DNA from: Hymenolepis diminuta
Taxonomy: Eukaryota; Platyhelminthes; Cestoda; Cyclophyllidea; Hymenolepididae
Assembly: GCA_900708905.1 (NCBI GenBank)
Contig: CAADRB010000033.1
Coordinates: forward strand, 109,369 to 173,368
Length of the DNA: 64,000 nucleotides
Direction: 5' to 3'
Shown here: piece after piece, positions 12,561-23,700 of the stretch
Numbering within the stretch: position 1 is the first letter of the stretch
Layout of the letters: each line of letters begins with the position of its first letter
Translations under genes and position numbers: made by a program
Notes under the pieces: generated by a model
Told to the model about the DNA's origin: nothing
The model's database searches: none
Seen by the model: only the letters and a program-made list of their open reading frames with translations

Positions 12561-14504
12561 GACTGTTCTATGCCGTATTTTAAATTTCACTTATTCTTGT
12601 TCCCATAAAACTTTTCTGATCTACCTTAAGATCTTTAAGACGTTTATAATGGAGTAATCAAAATTTCCGCGTCATATTAGAAGCCACAATATTCCCCTAT
12701 GCTTATGTAACTTCAAGGAAATTGAGTGGGTATACGCGTCTAAAGTTTTAAGGCACTGAATAAAGACTCGAAATTTAAACAGCTCATAATTGTCTAAGAT
12801 AAAATTCACAACGTTATCTTTGCTAAATAAGCCAGATGAAAAATACCACGTAATTTTTTGAATCCTTATTGGTCATAGGGAGAATAAAATAGAGATAAAA
12901 TCTCGCGCGCTATCTGAGAAGAAGCAGTAGAAGAGGGAATTAGACTCTGGGCTAAGGTAAGGTGGATTGCACTTCTGATTACTTTATCGTAAGAGTTCAT
13001 TGCCATATGGCAATTTTATCTCCTACACAGTGTTTTAGTAAAAAGCGTTGCTGTTTTAGCTAATCTATTTTAGACGAGGACCGACAGAAAGAAATGATCC
13101 ATCCTTTGTATTTAATCATATTTGGTCAGTATTGAACATAGGTGGCGATACTGACAAAATATTAACATATAAATTCTGCTTTTGTATAAAAATTGTAAAA
13201 TGTTTAGCCACTGTCAGGAATAATATGACAGCAGGTATGTACGCAGTGACACATTTTAAAGATTAGTCTTTATTCCAGCTTTAAAAGATATTTCGGGCCA
13301 TACCAAAGCATATAAATCAATCTACCAAAATATAAAATATCAGTTACACAATAAGCTGTGAAAGATATCCAAATATCCAAATGCTGTGACGTGATCCGAT
13401 ATAAATACAACGTCTTGCCTTAGTAAAAATATAAATGAACACTGAAAACTTTCTGTTAGGAAATCGAACGGAGTATTTTCGGTAGGAGTGAGCGAAATCC
13501 TCAGATTTCATTTGCCGTGCAATGGATTCTCGATTATTACATTTCTACGCTTGTGCATGGGAATAAGTTCTCACCACTGCTGCATTTATTGGCTAACCAG
13601 AGATTATATCGATTCACACCTATCCTATTTTCTAATAAGGAAAGTTCATTTTCTTAGTAGAGAAAACAATCCACTGTTTTGAGCTGCAGGTCTTCCTCTT
13701 CTGGATCTGAGCAATTGTAGTCGTGACAGCCCAAGTTATACTGGAAACAATATAAATTAATAAAATTGCAATAAAGTTGTGCGAAGTAGATTAATTAGTC
13801 TACCATTAAGAAAAACTTACCAACAATGTAACTGAAATTCACTTCAAGATGTGCTAAATTCTGGCCTTTTTAATACGGTATCATGCAAGTGTTTGTCAAT
13901 CTTCCGATCACATAGAGGACTGACTGCTGTCAGTCAAAATCAAAGCCTTTTCTATGAAGGATATTCACATGATGTTCAAATATTCACGAATAGTACTATA
14001 CTTATCTAGTTCTTTAGCCGTAGTCTCTGTCAGAACTCGAAATATATTTATTTGAATGTTTATAAGCAATTCCTTTTGAAAGCTGCAAACAAACACTTTG
14101 ATAACCCACTCTGCTAATATAAACATTCATTGTCTATTTAGGGCATTCTGTGCATAGATTTAACCGATTCGTCAGCCCACTAATTAATTTACAAGTATGC
14201 GCGTACTACTAATAATGCTACCATTACTATGAGTGAAATCGAAACCAAATAAATTACTATTTGAAATAGCCAAATATTATTCATTGGTTTCTAATGACAA
14301 TCCATACAAATTAAACGAGTATAATGCTAAAAATGCTAATGATATTTGATTAACAAAACAATCAGTTAATGTTCCTATTGCAAGTACGATTTGGACAAGG
14401 CGTCCGACAATGCGAATAATTTTTTTATTAACTTACAGTAAGGCGGAAAATTTATAGAATGTTTTCATTGTGAGAGGGTAATTGAAATAGATTAACAGTA
14501 AATC

Positions 14505-14660
14505 CGGTAAATGATGAAGTAGAAGGGACTGAAAAGGTGTCTTTTTTCATTTGATTTTTGGAATCGGGTTGTATAATATTTACCAAATGGGTGATTTGTG
14601 TTCCAAAATACAAATTTCATGATTTATCTCATGAATTACTGAGCAAATTCTTGTTCACGA
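14505..14660 (+). repeat. Dispersed repeat family B copy
   Basis: Shares a block of about 110 bases (CATTTGATT-TTGGA-TCG-GTTGTA, then AAATGGG, GTTCCAAAAT and CAAATTTCAT) with 41150-41260 in the left palindrome arm. Reverse-strand relatives lie near 22650, 40800 and 47770. It has no coding content. Probably a small non-autonomous element; ends are not defined. Confidence 0.5.
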
Positions 14661-15040
14661 TATCCAATGCTTATTGACCGGTCCTGCTACTTCAAATCAG
14701 TTTTTCTTCTAAAGGTTGAGCATGCGAATGATCTTATATACTATTAAGTTCCTTTCTTGTTGAGGTTCGTTTCATATTTTGTAGAAAAGCTATGAATTCC
14801 CCAAGCACCAATGAAATACCAAAGGTAGAAAGGACGCCTTTAAGAAAACAAGCCCACCGGAGGGAGTTTAAGCATTTAGAAAAAGATGTCTTAGAAATTG
14901 TCTTCATGATTAGTGATAACTATAGACATTAAAATATTAAAATAAGAAAGAGTCTGGAGTATATTCGGCGGATTGATTTAGGAAGCTAGGCAGATGAAAT
15001 TGTACATAAAATTTCACCGTTGTCTTAGCAATAAAGGGTT

Positions 15041-15712
15041 ATGAATTCACAATCAACCGGTATCATTCCGGTGACTAACCCAGCTGTGATTAACACTGTG
15101 GGATGGAGAAATACTAATTATGAGTTTCTCAGTAAGCCCTTCTATCCCAGAATATTCGCTGGAAGACGGTGATCAGTGAAATTCTGCCAGGTTGGATGAA
15201 ATGATAACGATGTGAATAGTCTCACATTCAATGATGTGTATGATCAACCACACTATTTGATTGTGGATAACAAGAAGGATGGTCAAATGACTCCAGGGCA
15301 AGTGTTGCTAACACTTGCAATAATGGGTTTCGATAGAGGTGGAGTTAAATGAGGCAGAATCAGCTGGAAAAAATCCGTCACACGTGGTAGATACATGCTC
15401 CATGATGGTGACACATGCATTAAATCAGGTGCGAACTAATTAAGTAATCATGCACTTGGATCAATACGCAATGATGGTGGTAGATTGAGGCCTATATTAT
15501 TCTAAAAGAGGTGAGATCTTGTGCATTTATCAGATGGAATCAGTAAAGTTAAAAGGAAAGTGTCCTATCATGACTTCATTAACATAGGACTACCCATTCT
15601 GATAAGAAATGGACAATTATTGACTGCAATACCAAGTGATGACAGAAATTGTCACTTCTTCGGCAATATAAATTTATCATCATTCAGACTAGCACAATGT
15701 ACACAAATGTGA
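15041..15712 (+). pseudogene. Decayed reading frame of unknown family
   Basis: One frame, from an ATG at 15041 to a TGA at 15710, reads as protein-like sequence with no frameshift needed, but is broken by six in-frame stops (15170, 15197, 15350, 15437, 15503, 15512). Random sequence of this composition would have roughly twice as many. Segments such as QPHYLIVDNKKDGQMTPGQV, MGFDRGGV and SWKKSVTRGRYMLHDGD look like a folded protein. I do not recognise the family. There are no introns and no obvious partner gene, so it may be a retrocopy, a dead transposon gene or an old inserted viral gene. Several stops are TGA, consistent with CGA or TGG decay. Evidence for past coding is suggestive only. 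Confidence 0.4.
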
Positions 15713-17105
15713 CCGGAAAAGGGGCAATGCAAATCAGGTTCAAAAGACAAATGATAAGGTCGCATTCTAGTGAGATCAAAATCAATCTGGTTTTTAAGAT
15801 TAAAAATAATTTGCTTTTTTTCATATACATTAAATAATGAGAAGACACAAATAATGCTGTAAAAATACTGGCCATGACCAAATCTCATTGTTCCAATGAG
15901 AACTTATCGCTTTTTAACCTTTTAATTTTGTAACTAAAGGCTTATAAAAATTGAGAGTTTTAATTCAATAAATGTACTTTCTGATTGCTAGTAGACAAAT
16001 AAAATGAAGACGCTAATATACTCCTACACAAAGTAAATGAAATATAAAAGTTAGCTCATTGTATTCTTCTGGAAAATCTTGTACCTGAGCTTCAACGAGG
16101 ATGACTTCGCCTTCCCAATTCTCTTACCCTAAAGCGCCTTTTGAAATATCAGATGCCAAAGAGAGCTGGAATGAAAGCTTACATACTTTAATAATCAAGC
16201 TAAATTGATCAAGACGTCAAGGAAATTTTTGGTCTGGCCGGACTGTCATGACGAAAACAGAAAACAATGTCAATTTCCGCTTCTAAAAGCGCGAATCCCC
16301 ACCGTAAGTGAATTCCAGCAAAAGAGGGGAAATTTGAAGTCACCAACTGTATGTGAATGTTCGCAGAAAAGAAAGCGATGCTTTTTACAACCTAAAGGGT
16401 CTCTGTTCCCCAAGTAGAACTGTCTGCAAGACCTTCCAGTGCTCAACTTCCAGTTACTTCAAGTCTTGTAAAAGACAAGAGCTGTTGAAAAGCTGTAAAT
16501 CAGAATGTCATTCTCAGCCTTTATATCAGATTCAATATGAATTTCCTCAAAAAATGGTTTAAAAAAGCGCCAATTTATATAATTCTGACATTGGGAAGAG
16601 AAGAAGTTAAAATTCAGAATTCCATGGACCAAATGTCCCTACTCTTTCCGAAATTGTTTTCTCATAGCTATAGCTCTGCGTTCGCTTGTACGATTAGTAT
16701 TATTTATATACTATTTTTATCAGTAAACGGATAATATAATTATTATATATGGCACATATTTTAATAAAATAACTTAGGTTATCGCTCCATGCATTCAAGA
16801 GATTTGTCATCCTTAGAACCAGGCTATAATAGCCCACTGATTGGCTGACTAACACATTGGCAAACAGTAGATATATTATGCAATAAACCAACCCCCTATC
16901 CCTGGCAGCCAATCAGATTTCACCTGACTTGCCTCCAAGCCACTATTGGGTTGGCATTTATTTTTGGCAATATTTGCAAACACGCGTGGGCATTGTTCTC
17001 GAATTGGGACTTGACGATGTGATAGCAGATAAACACGTGAGCCAAATTTTCCCGTAGGCTTTGTTGGCGATTTCGAAATGGTACTTTGTCTATTTTGGAT
17101 TATAA

Positions 17106-17132
17106 ATAGAGTTCACCTTCAGTGAACTCTAT
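17106..17132. repeat. Short perfect hairpin
   Basis: An 11-base arm (ATAGAGTTCAC) pairs with GTGAACTCTAT across a 5-base loop. A closely related but less perfect hairpin (GAGTTCACCTTGAGTGAAC) occurs at about 52553-52571 and at its mirror position near 41441-41459, suggesting the end of a small dispersed element. Confidence 0.55.
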
Positions 17133-18514
17133 AGGGTTCCACTATGTTAAAATAATATGAGTTAATATCATCCTGCTCTCTCCCTTAGACGTTGGAAGAA
17201 AAAATCTTGCTAGCCTATGTTAAATAGCGGCTCTGGAAATCTAGAAATGGAAGTAGTGCCACTCTTAAACTTAGTTAATTGAGATATGAGTTTTCTTATG
17301 CAATTAGATCAATTTGAACTGGATTATGAAATATAAATTTACAAATACAAACCATCAGTCTTGAAAACCGAGACTGAAATCTCCCAATTTACGTTTCTCC
17401 TCTACATTATATATAAAATCTCTCTACCCCACTATCTAGATCGTACTCTGAATGGCATCTACTGATCAAGTAAACTAAAGAGACCTTATCGATTGGGAAG
17501 CTTTCTACTTCCTATTAGCCAATACTGCATGCTCACTAGAGTGAATAAATATTAGTGATCTAATAAACTGGCTAAGAAGTCAGCTTCCTTAATATCTCAT
17601 AAAGTAGATTTGAATTAATCTACAAATCGCATTGTGTGCTTATAGCATATTCTTTTTGTTACTACCTGTCGCAGGGCAGACAATTTTGGAGTTTCATCGC
17701 GGAAAGAAAGGCGTCATAACACAGAGCAGGATTACAAGTTCAAAATGAGCTAAGAGGAGGGCAGGTCGTCAAAGCCTCAAAAGATTCTTACCAAATTCAC
17801 TCTTTGAATCTTGGTTGTACGATTTCTACCTCTCGGGTACAGTCTTTTGATATTCATTCAGTGCTTCAGTTTCGACATTTCAGGATTTGTCTCCTATTTC
17901 CTAAGCCAAATTATGTCCACGGTGTCCAGAGTCTGTTAACCAAACTAATTGTTCTGAAGGTTGGTCTATCAACACACATAATTTTCTTTTCTCCTAACGG
18001 CCAGGATACTAATGGGATGGTAAGAGCTTACATGATTTTAATAAAAGACTAGAAAACCAAATAGATGAATACTATTTTGACTGCGTTCTCTGATGCGTTC
18101 GAATTTTAGCTTAGTCAGATAATACATTTTAGACACCTAAGTACAGTATCATTAATGGGAATTCTCACTAAGCGCATGAGGTAACATATATAATAAATCT
18201 CTAAGCACATACGACTAGTATTAAAAGTTGAATCATATTTTAAAGTAGGAGACAGTTGAAAAATTGAAAAGTGCTCCTGAACAAAATTCATAGATTTCAT
18301 TTCCCAAATTCTAGTTTTTCGATTATTAAATTTCTACACTGGTGTCTTAGATTGCAATCTTGTAACTGCTGTAATTACTGGTTAAACAGACGTTTCTCTA
18401 ATATCCAAATCTATTCTAGTAAATGTATTTTTCATGAATGAAGTGAAAAGAAGCCGTCATTTGGGTAGCATTATTCGCTGTTCTTCCTTCTCACTCCGAG
18501 CAACTGGAGCCATA

Positions 18515-18536
18515 ATATATATATATATATATATAT
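18515..18536. repeat. (AT)n microsatellite
   Basis: Eleven AT units in a row. A second (AT)n tract of similar length is at 23783-23804. Confidence 0.9.
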
Positions 18537-19434
18537 GTAATACTATACTGTATTATAATACTGGTCTATATAATACCGTACGTAATGTAGTGTATATCTC
18601 AGTGGTTACATACTGCCATATCAGTATATTGGCGCATCAGCTTTACGATAAACACTGATTTGAACAAAAGCAAAAATTGTGCGATTAATGATGACTAATC
18701 AGCATCCGTAACATAGATAGGGGTGTAAGAATTTTAATTATATAACATTAATAAATAAAATACTTCATTTGGTTTTTGCTTTTGAGTTCTTAAGACCCAC
18801 CATGCACATTACATACAAATAATACATTGTGTAGATAACTATAATGGATGATCAAGCTAGGGTTAACATAAACATCCATCAACAGAAATAATAAATCTGA
18901 CAAGAGTTAACTTGACAGGAGTTAGTCTACTCCCACATTTCAGGGAAACGGTAAACAGAGATGAATAATTAATCAGTAATGCAGTATATATGCAGCAGTG
19001 TTGCAGTGATCAGTATTAGTCAAGTCAAAGGTTACAAAGTTGATAGGAAAGCTAACATATGCATCTGCGAAATCAGAGGGAGTGGGTTTGATGTCCACCT
19101 GAGCTGTTAGCCCCAAGTGGTCTAGAGGTAGGCTCGCAAACTTGCAAGAATAAAGGAAAGCACGCACCTCTGCCAGCATAGTGGCCAATGGAGAAGACGT
19201 ATTGGGACTAGATGGGCCATCAGGCCGACCATCTGTTGTTGGTGGGAGGTTTTGCAGTAATGGGGCTAGACGGCTGATCCTACTCATCACCTGTATCCTA
19301 CATGTTTCTTGGTACTTATTTCCATCTTTCTTACATATTATAAATTTTATGTCCTTTCATATTTACTCCCCTTATTTATATGATGTATATATATAATTAT
19401 ATTTATATGATGTGTCTTAATAAAGATCTTTTTA

Positions 19435-19600
19435 GACTACACCCCAGTGAGCGGAAAAGTTAACTGAACTGAATAAGTCTGACTAGTAAATGAAGCATCA
19501 GAATTCGATTTTTTCATCATAATCCTACTCCTCTGCTCAAGATGAGTATTGGAAAAAGCTTTTCTAAATAGACTTGGGAGTTATATATATATGTGAACTT
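19435..19600 (+). repeat. Dispersed repeat family A copy
   Basis: Composite of the family's 5' block (CCCAGTGAGCGGA..., AAGTCTGACTAGTAAATGAAG, CAGAATTC) and 3' block (AAGATGAGTATTGGAAAAAGCTTTTCTAAAT, then GACTTGGGAG). The two blocks occur in the same order at 20075-20235 and 49365-49530 and in reverse at 31220-31375. That order suggests one small SINE- or MITE-like element of a few hundred bases. Related sequence (GCGAAATCAGAGG) at 19067-19080 may be its more 5' part. Confidence 0.55.
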
Positions 19601-20074
19601 TGGAGAATTGGAATGATTCACTAATCAGTAGAGGAATGTCAGGATGCAAATTTCTTATCGGAGAGGCTCCAGAATACTAATATTTCACTTAGCATTCATG
19701 GGCTAATTTCGACATCGTGCATATTATATTTGGAATTTTGTTTATGTAATAAAGATGCTAGTTTAAAATTCGATCTTCTAAATCAAATACTTCCAACCAA
19801 ATCTCGAACATCTTTATTTTGATTCACATATGATCGATTTTAAATTCAAGTTTTCTTTAAATGCTAATTTGAGGCACTTGAAGAGAAAACATTAAGTGGA
19901 CGGACAAATAGCAATGAAGAATCTCTTACAAAATGTTCCATTTTATTTGATTCTGAAAATCTTCAAATCTGAATTATACTGTCGATAATAAATGGTGATA
20001 GGTGCAAAGACAAAATTGAAGTATTTTAGGATGTTACTGAAAACATTTTAGTAACAATAATATTTAGTCACGTT

Positions 20075-20235
20075 TGCGAAATCAGAGGTTATGACTTCGA
20101 TGCCCGTCGGTGCACACCCAGTGGGTGGAATAACCAACCACGCTGGTTAAGTCTGAATAATCATATGAAAGTGGCAGCATTCCAGCTTCTCACCAGGGAG
20201 GCTCCATGATGCTAACCTTTATTTAAATGGCCTGA
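20075..20235 (+). repeat. Dispersed repeat family A copy
   Basis: Starts with GCGAAATCAGAGG, passes through GACTTCGATGCCC, CCCAGTGGGTGGAATAACCAACC and GCTGGTTAAGTCTGA, and ends with GGGAGGCTCCATGATGCTAA. Its reverse complement closely matches the middle of the copy at 27895-27975. No coding content. Confidence 0.6.
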
Positions 20236-20426
20236 ACATTTTATATATATGTATTAAAATTATTGCTAGAATAATACAATATTTAATACATATTTAAAAG
20301 CATGCAATAATAAGGCAGAATTCGGAGTAAGTTTTACGCCTTAAGCAGTATGAATGCTAGACAGTACATAGATACTAGATAGTGTGATTTTGAAAGATAT
20401 GACATTTTAATATTAATTTTTTTTAG

Positions 20427-20693
20427 GCTAAAAGAACTTTTTCCTTCATATGCTCCACTTAAACTCCTAGATAATCCAATATTTTACTCAGAGTTTCGAA
20501 AAAATGTTAATAGATGCATATTGGGATAATTGTAAAGTCGCTAATAATGATTATCTAGTCTTCAACATTGCGCAAATGTTACAGAAAAACGAGGCATTTA
20601 TCTCTGACCAAATAGTTGCTGATAATCAAAGAATGTTGCGATTTGTCAAGCATGAAATAGCTTTATTTCTTACCTACGTAACCTGTAAATATG
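20427..20693 (+). pseudogene. Possible orphan exon, one frameshift, family unknown
   Basis: A 267-base block with a strong acceptor (T-run then TTTTAG, ending 20426) and a good donor (G/GTAAGC at 20694) looks like an internal exon. It reads LKELFPSYAPLKLLDNPIFY... in one frame, then switches at a run of six A (about 20497-20502) into the frame reading MLIDAYWDNCKVANND...ISDQIVADNQRMLRFVKHEIALFLTYVTCKYG. Removing one A would make it a single frame of about 88 residues; whether that is a real frameshift or a base-call error cannot be told. The sequence looks protein-like but I do not recognise the family. No companion exons were found nearby. It does not resemble the 14-3-3 copy downstream. Confidence 0.4.
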
Positions 20694-21200
20694 GTAAGCT
20701 TACCTCCTTCATTTCATACTTTGTATGACTCATTCCCCAGCCTTTAGGTTGTTTATTGATTTCTCACTTGCGGAAGAGCTTATTGAGCTTTATTCACCCA
20801 GTTGACCACTTTAATGCTAATTGGTTATAAGGAAGCAGCATTTCATCTGTTCTTTTCCAATAATATTCCACCATTGCCTCTGTGTCTCGTTCCCGTCTTG
20901 AGGTTGAATTCATGCATATGGAAACGGCGACAGTTTAGTTCAATTCATCCTCCATATATCTCTCTCTCCCTCTAAATAAGAGTCTATCCTGATAACTCGT
21001 CGTGAGCATCCATAAAGGTCTCTTAGTGATAGGATTTTATTTAATAATAATGTTTTCTTGATGCTATTTCACAATCATAACAAGATACATATCATTGTCT
21101 TCCGGGCCATATGTTTATCCTCTTGTTATTTCACGCGAATTAAAGTAGATGGTTAAATGGTCCTTACATCATAAATAGAAGACGAAGTTATTTCTTCCAT
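20694..21200. other. Intergenic
   Basis: Pyrimidine-rich and AT-rich sequence between the possible orphan exon and the 14-3-3-like copy. I see nothing further in it. Confidence 0.4.
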
Positions 21201-21760
21201 TTGGTAGCCACGATCATGGAAGTTTTCAGTGTGCATTCCAAACTTGAATTAAAAACAGCTAACAAAGAGGATAATCAAGTAGAGTTGCATGATTCCGTTC
21301 AAGAGATAATGATCGTTCTAAAACTCACTTCTTTTGAAGATGTCTCGGCAGATGATCGCCAATTCTTCTCCAGTGCTTATGAAAAGATCACAATTAACTT
21401 ACTCTGGTAATTGCGAGCTTCTAAAAGTGATGTATTGAGACGGGTTATTGATAACAAAATCAGCGATTTCACAGGTGATATGATTTACATCCTCTTGGAA
21501 TTCCTTATTCCACGTTCTCGAAAGTCAAAAGCTAGTATTCATTATCTAAAAATGTGGGTTTCCTTCCGAATTTTTATCTATAACCCAATCTTTTAGCCTA
21601 AGGGATTCATATTACAATCTTCTTGAGTTCACTAAGGCATTTGAAAGTTTGGAGCTTTTGCAACTACCCAATTCCCTACTTTTGTCCAGTGTGACTCTTC
21701 TATGTTGTAGTGCTGCTAGGATATCTAGTTCTGCTGCTGATATATCTGATCACTAGATAT
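21201..21760 (+). pseudogene. Broken 14-3-3-like gene copy 2
   Basis: Reads through the middle of a 14-3-3 protein in one frame: a block ending SADDRQFFSSAYEKITINLLW aligns with the [22 protein letters not shown] helix, and ILLEFLIPRSRKSKASIHYLKM aligns with [26 protein letters not shown] stop at 21408-21410 interrupts it. After the Lys-Met a GT...AG interval (21555-21598) is followed by LRDSYYNLLEF, matching [10 protein letters not shown]; this intron sits in the same phase-2 place as in the intact gene at 10251. The similarity fades after about 21700, and the region coding helices 7-9 is not visible. The Arg-Arg phosphate pocket is not kept. First exon not found. A duplicated gene, strongly diverged and most likely dead. 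Confidence 0.65.
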
Positions 21761-23008
21761 GCCCAGACCACAGTTGACTCAGACTGGAGAGAGAAGGTTA
21801 AGACAGAGGGCAATCAACACAAGATATTTTATTAATCAAGCAAAGGTGTCATTAGAGGAATTCAAGTCTTCATGTTGTTGATGTTGGGAAATCAAAACTC
21901 CCCCAGACTGATAGGAGTTTTAGTCTCAACTGTCTAGCTGTCAGGAGCGATGGACGCTCTTGTCTTGATAAGGATGATTGGCGACTTAGAGACAACCTGG
22001 GGGAACTGTACATCCCGAGATAAAATAATGATCTTGAGGCTTATAGCTTTGTTTGCCGACTTCCTATTATGAATAAATACCGAGTTGCTTTTGAGATAAT
22101 TGTGGTGAAATGAGGAATCAAGGCCAATCTGAACTGAAAGTGGAAGTCCATTTATCTGTTTTAGAAGAACGATAGTCTAGAGGTTGATGGAGAAGCAATT
22201 CTCTCTAAAAATCAGATGACTTAATTATTAATCTCTAGTTAAAATAAGAACGGAACATGAGAAAACCGCCCATACTAAGGTGATTTATTAGGAATTTAAA
22301 TTTTAGATAGGGCGATCACTTACGGATTGTAAAGCTGCTCTGAACCTGTGGCCTTGAGCTTTTCAGGACAGTTTTTGACAGTCCTTGCATCGAGCTGAGC
22401 GTGTACAGCCTCAGAACACAAACAACTAATTCGAACTTTATAAACATCTGAAACTGGGCATATTATTGATTGTATCAATATATCGAGATAATATCCAAAT
22501 TAATCAAATAATCAATAAACTTTTAATATCGCGATATAAATTCGCTCAAAAGTCCAGAGAACAAGTCGCCAAATTTGAATGGTAGAAAATTTGTGGGTAA
22601 GGCAATGGACTTTACTCATTAAGTAAAATGAATTCAACATAATATGAATTCAAAAATCAAATGAAGACTCTTATCATTTCCCCTTTGCCTCTCACGAGAC
22701 TATTTAGATGTTGCTTGCCTTTAGATGCCGTCTCATGGCAAAACAATCCTTGATTTTTCGTCTTGCTGTATATAATAGTAATTCAAAGCATTACTTCCAT
22801 CTGTTCAAATGATATTTTAGTAGGAATAATAGTTAGTAGATTTTTGATCAAATGGACTAAATATATAATGAACCATATGTACAAGCATTATAATACTAAC
22901 TTTAGTTTAAGAATCACCTAAACCAACCTTAATAAAGGTTTGAATAGTTTTATTAACTCACAACACCCAAAATGGAGAAAAAGGTGCAAGAGAGGGAGAA
23001 AAATGTAA
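21761..23008. other. Intergenic between two broken 14-3-3 copies
   Basis: About 1.2 kb between the convergent 14-3-3-like copies. It includes a family-B repeat fragment in reverse orientation at about 22640-22710 (CAAAAATCAAATGAAG...TTTCCCCTTTGCC). No gene seen. Confidence 0.4.
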
Positions 23009-23700
23009 TTAATTTTCCTCTTTTTCATCCTCCTCATTTGTCCACGCGGTAAGCAGATCCCGTAACCTTTGCATTGATTAAGTCGATTCACTATATATGT
23101 CCTCCTGTATTTGATCGATGTCCGCCACTACATCGTTCGAAGCCTGCTTGGCTAATAAAGCCCCTTTTCGTAGGTCATTTAAAATATCATGGTAGTGTTG
23201 GGTAAATTTAACTACCAATTGTGATTGCACTGGATTGGTAGGAGGGAGGCTGACTCTAGCCACATCAAATCCACTTTGGAACAGAGATCAAGATATTTCG
23301 TCCTTTCTTCGGTAGGAATCACTCATCCTGAATTTGAAGCATTCACAAGAAGAGAAGATGCACATCTTACATTGTGAGATAAGTCGCTTTTGCTTCAGGC
23401 ATTACAGTTTTTGGAAGGAGAATGCTTTTAATGCTAAAAAGCATCTGATTCACAAAGGAGCTCACTTCATTTCCGTATACATCCAAGTTGGTGTTCTTCC
23501 ATGTCAAAAGTCGCAGATCCCCTGCTTTCATGTAATAATCGATCAAAGATTTTCGATCAGCATGGGCTAGCGCTGGTAATAATTTATCTTGTAATTTCGC
23601 TACCATCTGACAAACCACCTCAAATAGATCTATGAATGAGGATGTATGTAAATGATAGTCTACCATTATAGCGTTCCCCTACAGAAGCTGAATAAACATT
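23009..23700 (-). pseudogene. Broken 14-3-3-like gene copy 3
   Basis: Minus-strand 14-3-3 relative. From about 23666: MVDYHL... then KLLPALAHADRKSLIDYYMK, VNQMLFSIKSILLPKTVMPEAKATYLTM (compare [22 protein letters not shown]). An intron follows at the conserved phase-2 site in the Met codon (donor GTAAGA near 23370, acceptor near 23325). The next exon reads SDSYRRKDEIS ([10 protein letters not shown] position), then LPPTNPVQSQLVVKFTQHYHDILN, aligning with [23 protein letters not shown], ending in DIYSEST. In-frame stops: TGA at 23290-23288 and TAA at 23080-23078. After the second, the frame continues as MQRLRDLLTAW (compare [11 protein letters not shown]) to a TAA at 23011-23009. The ligand-groove residues are not conserved. 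Conserved exon layout but two stops: most likely a pseudogene. The first exon is missing or unrecognisable. Confidence 0.7.

Larger units (their letters stand above)
10672..15040. other. 3' UTR of 14-3-3 and gene-poor DNA
   Basis: The first few hundred bases, with CT-rich stretches at 10795-10970, are likely the 14-3-3 3' untranslated region. The rest is AT-rich with no convincing exon. It contains parts of dispersed repeat families: a family-A piece at about 12455-12560 and a family-B piece at about 14505-14660. Confidence 0.45.
15713..20426. other. Gene-poor DNA with repeats
   Basis: AT-rich, without exons that I can match to a family. It holds an 11-bp-stem hairpin at 17106-17132, an (AT)n microsatellite at 18515-18536, and family-A repeats near 19435-19600 and 20075-20235. 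Open frames of 60-105 codons here (for example 16205-16417, 18973-19290 minus) show no family features. The last one overlaps repeat-like sequence. Confidence 0.4.

Noticed and set aside
15041..15712. Idea that the frame is a mitochondrial gene insertion using TGA as Trp
   Set aside because: The readable segments match no mitochondrial protein, and TAA stops (15437, 15503) also occur.
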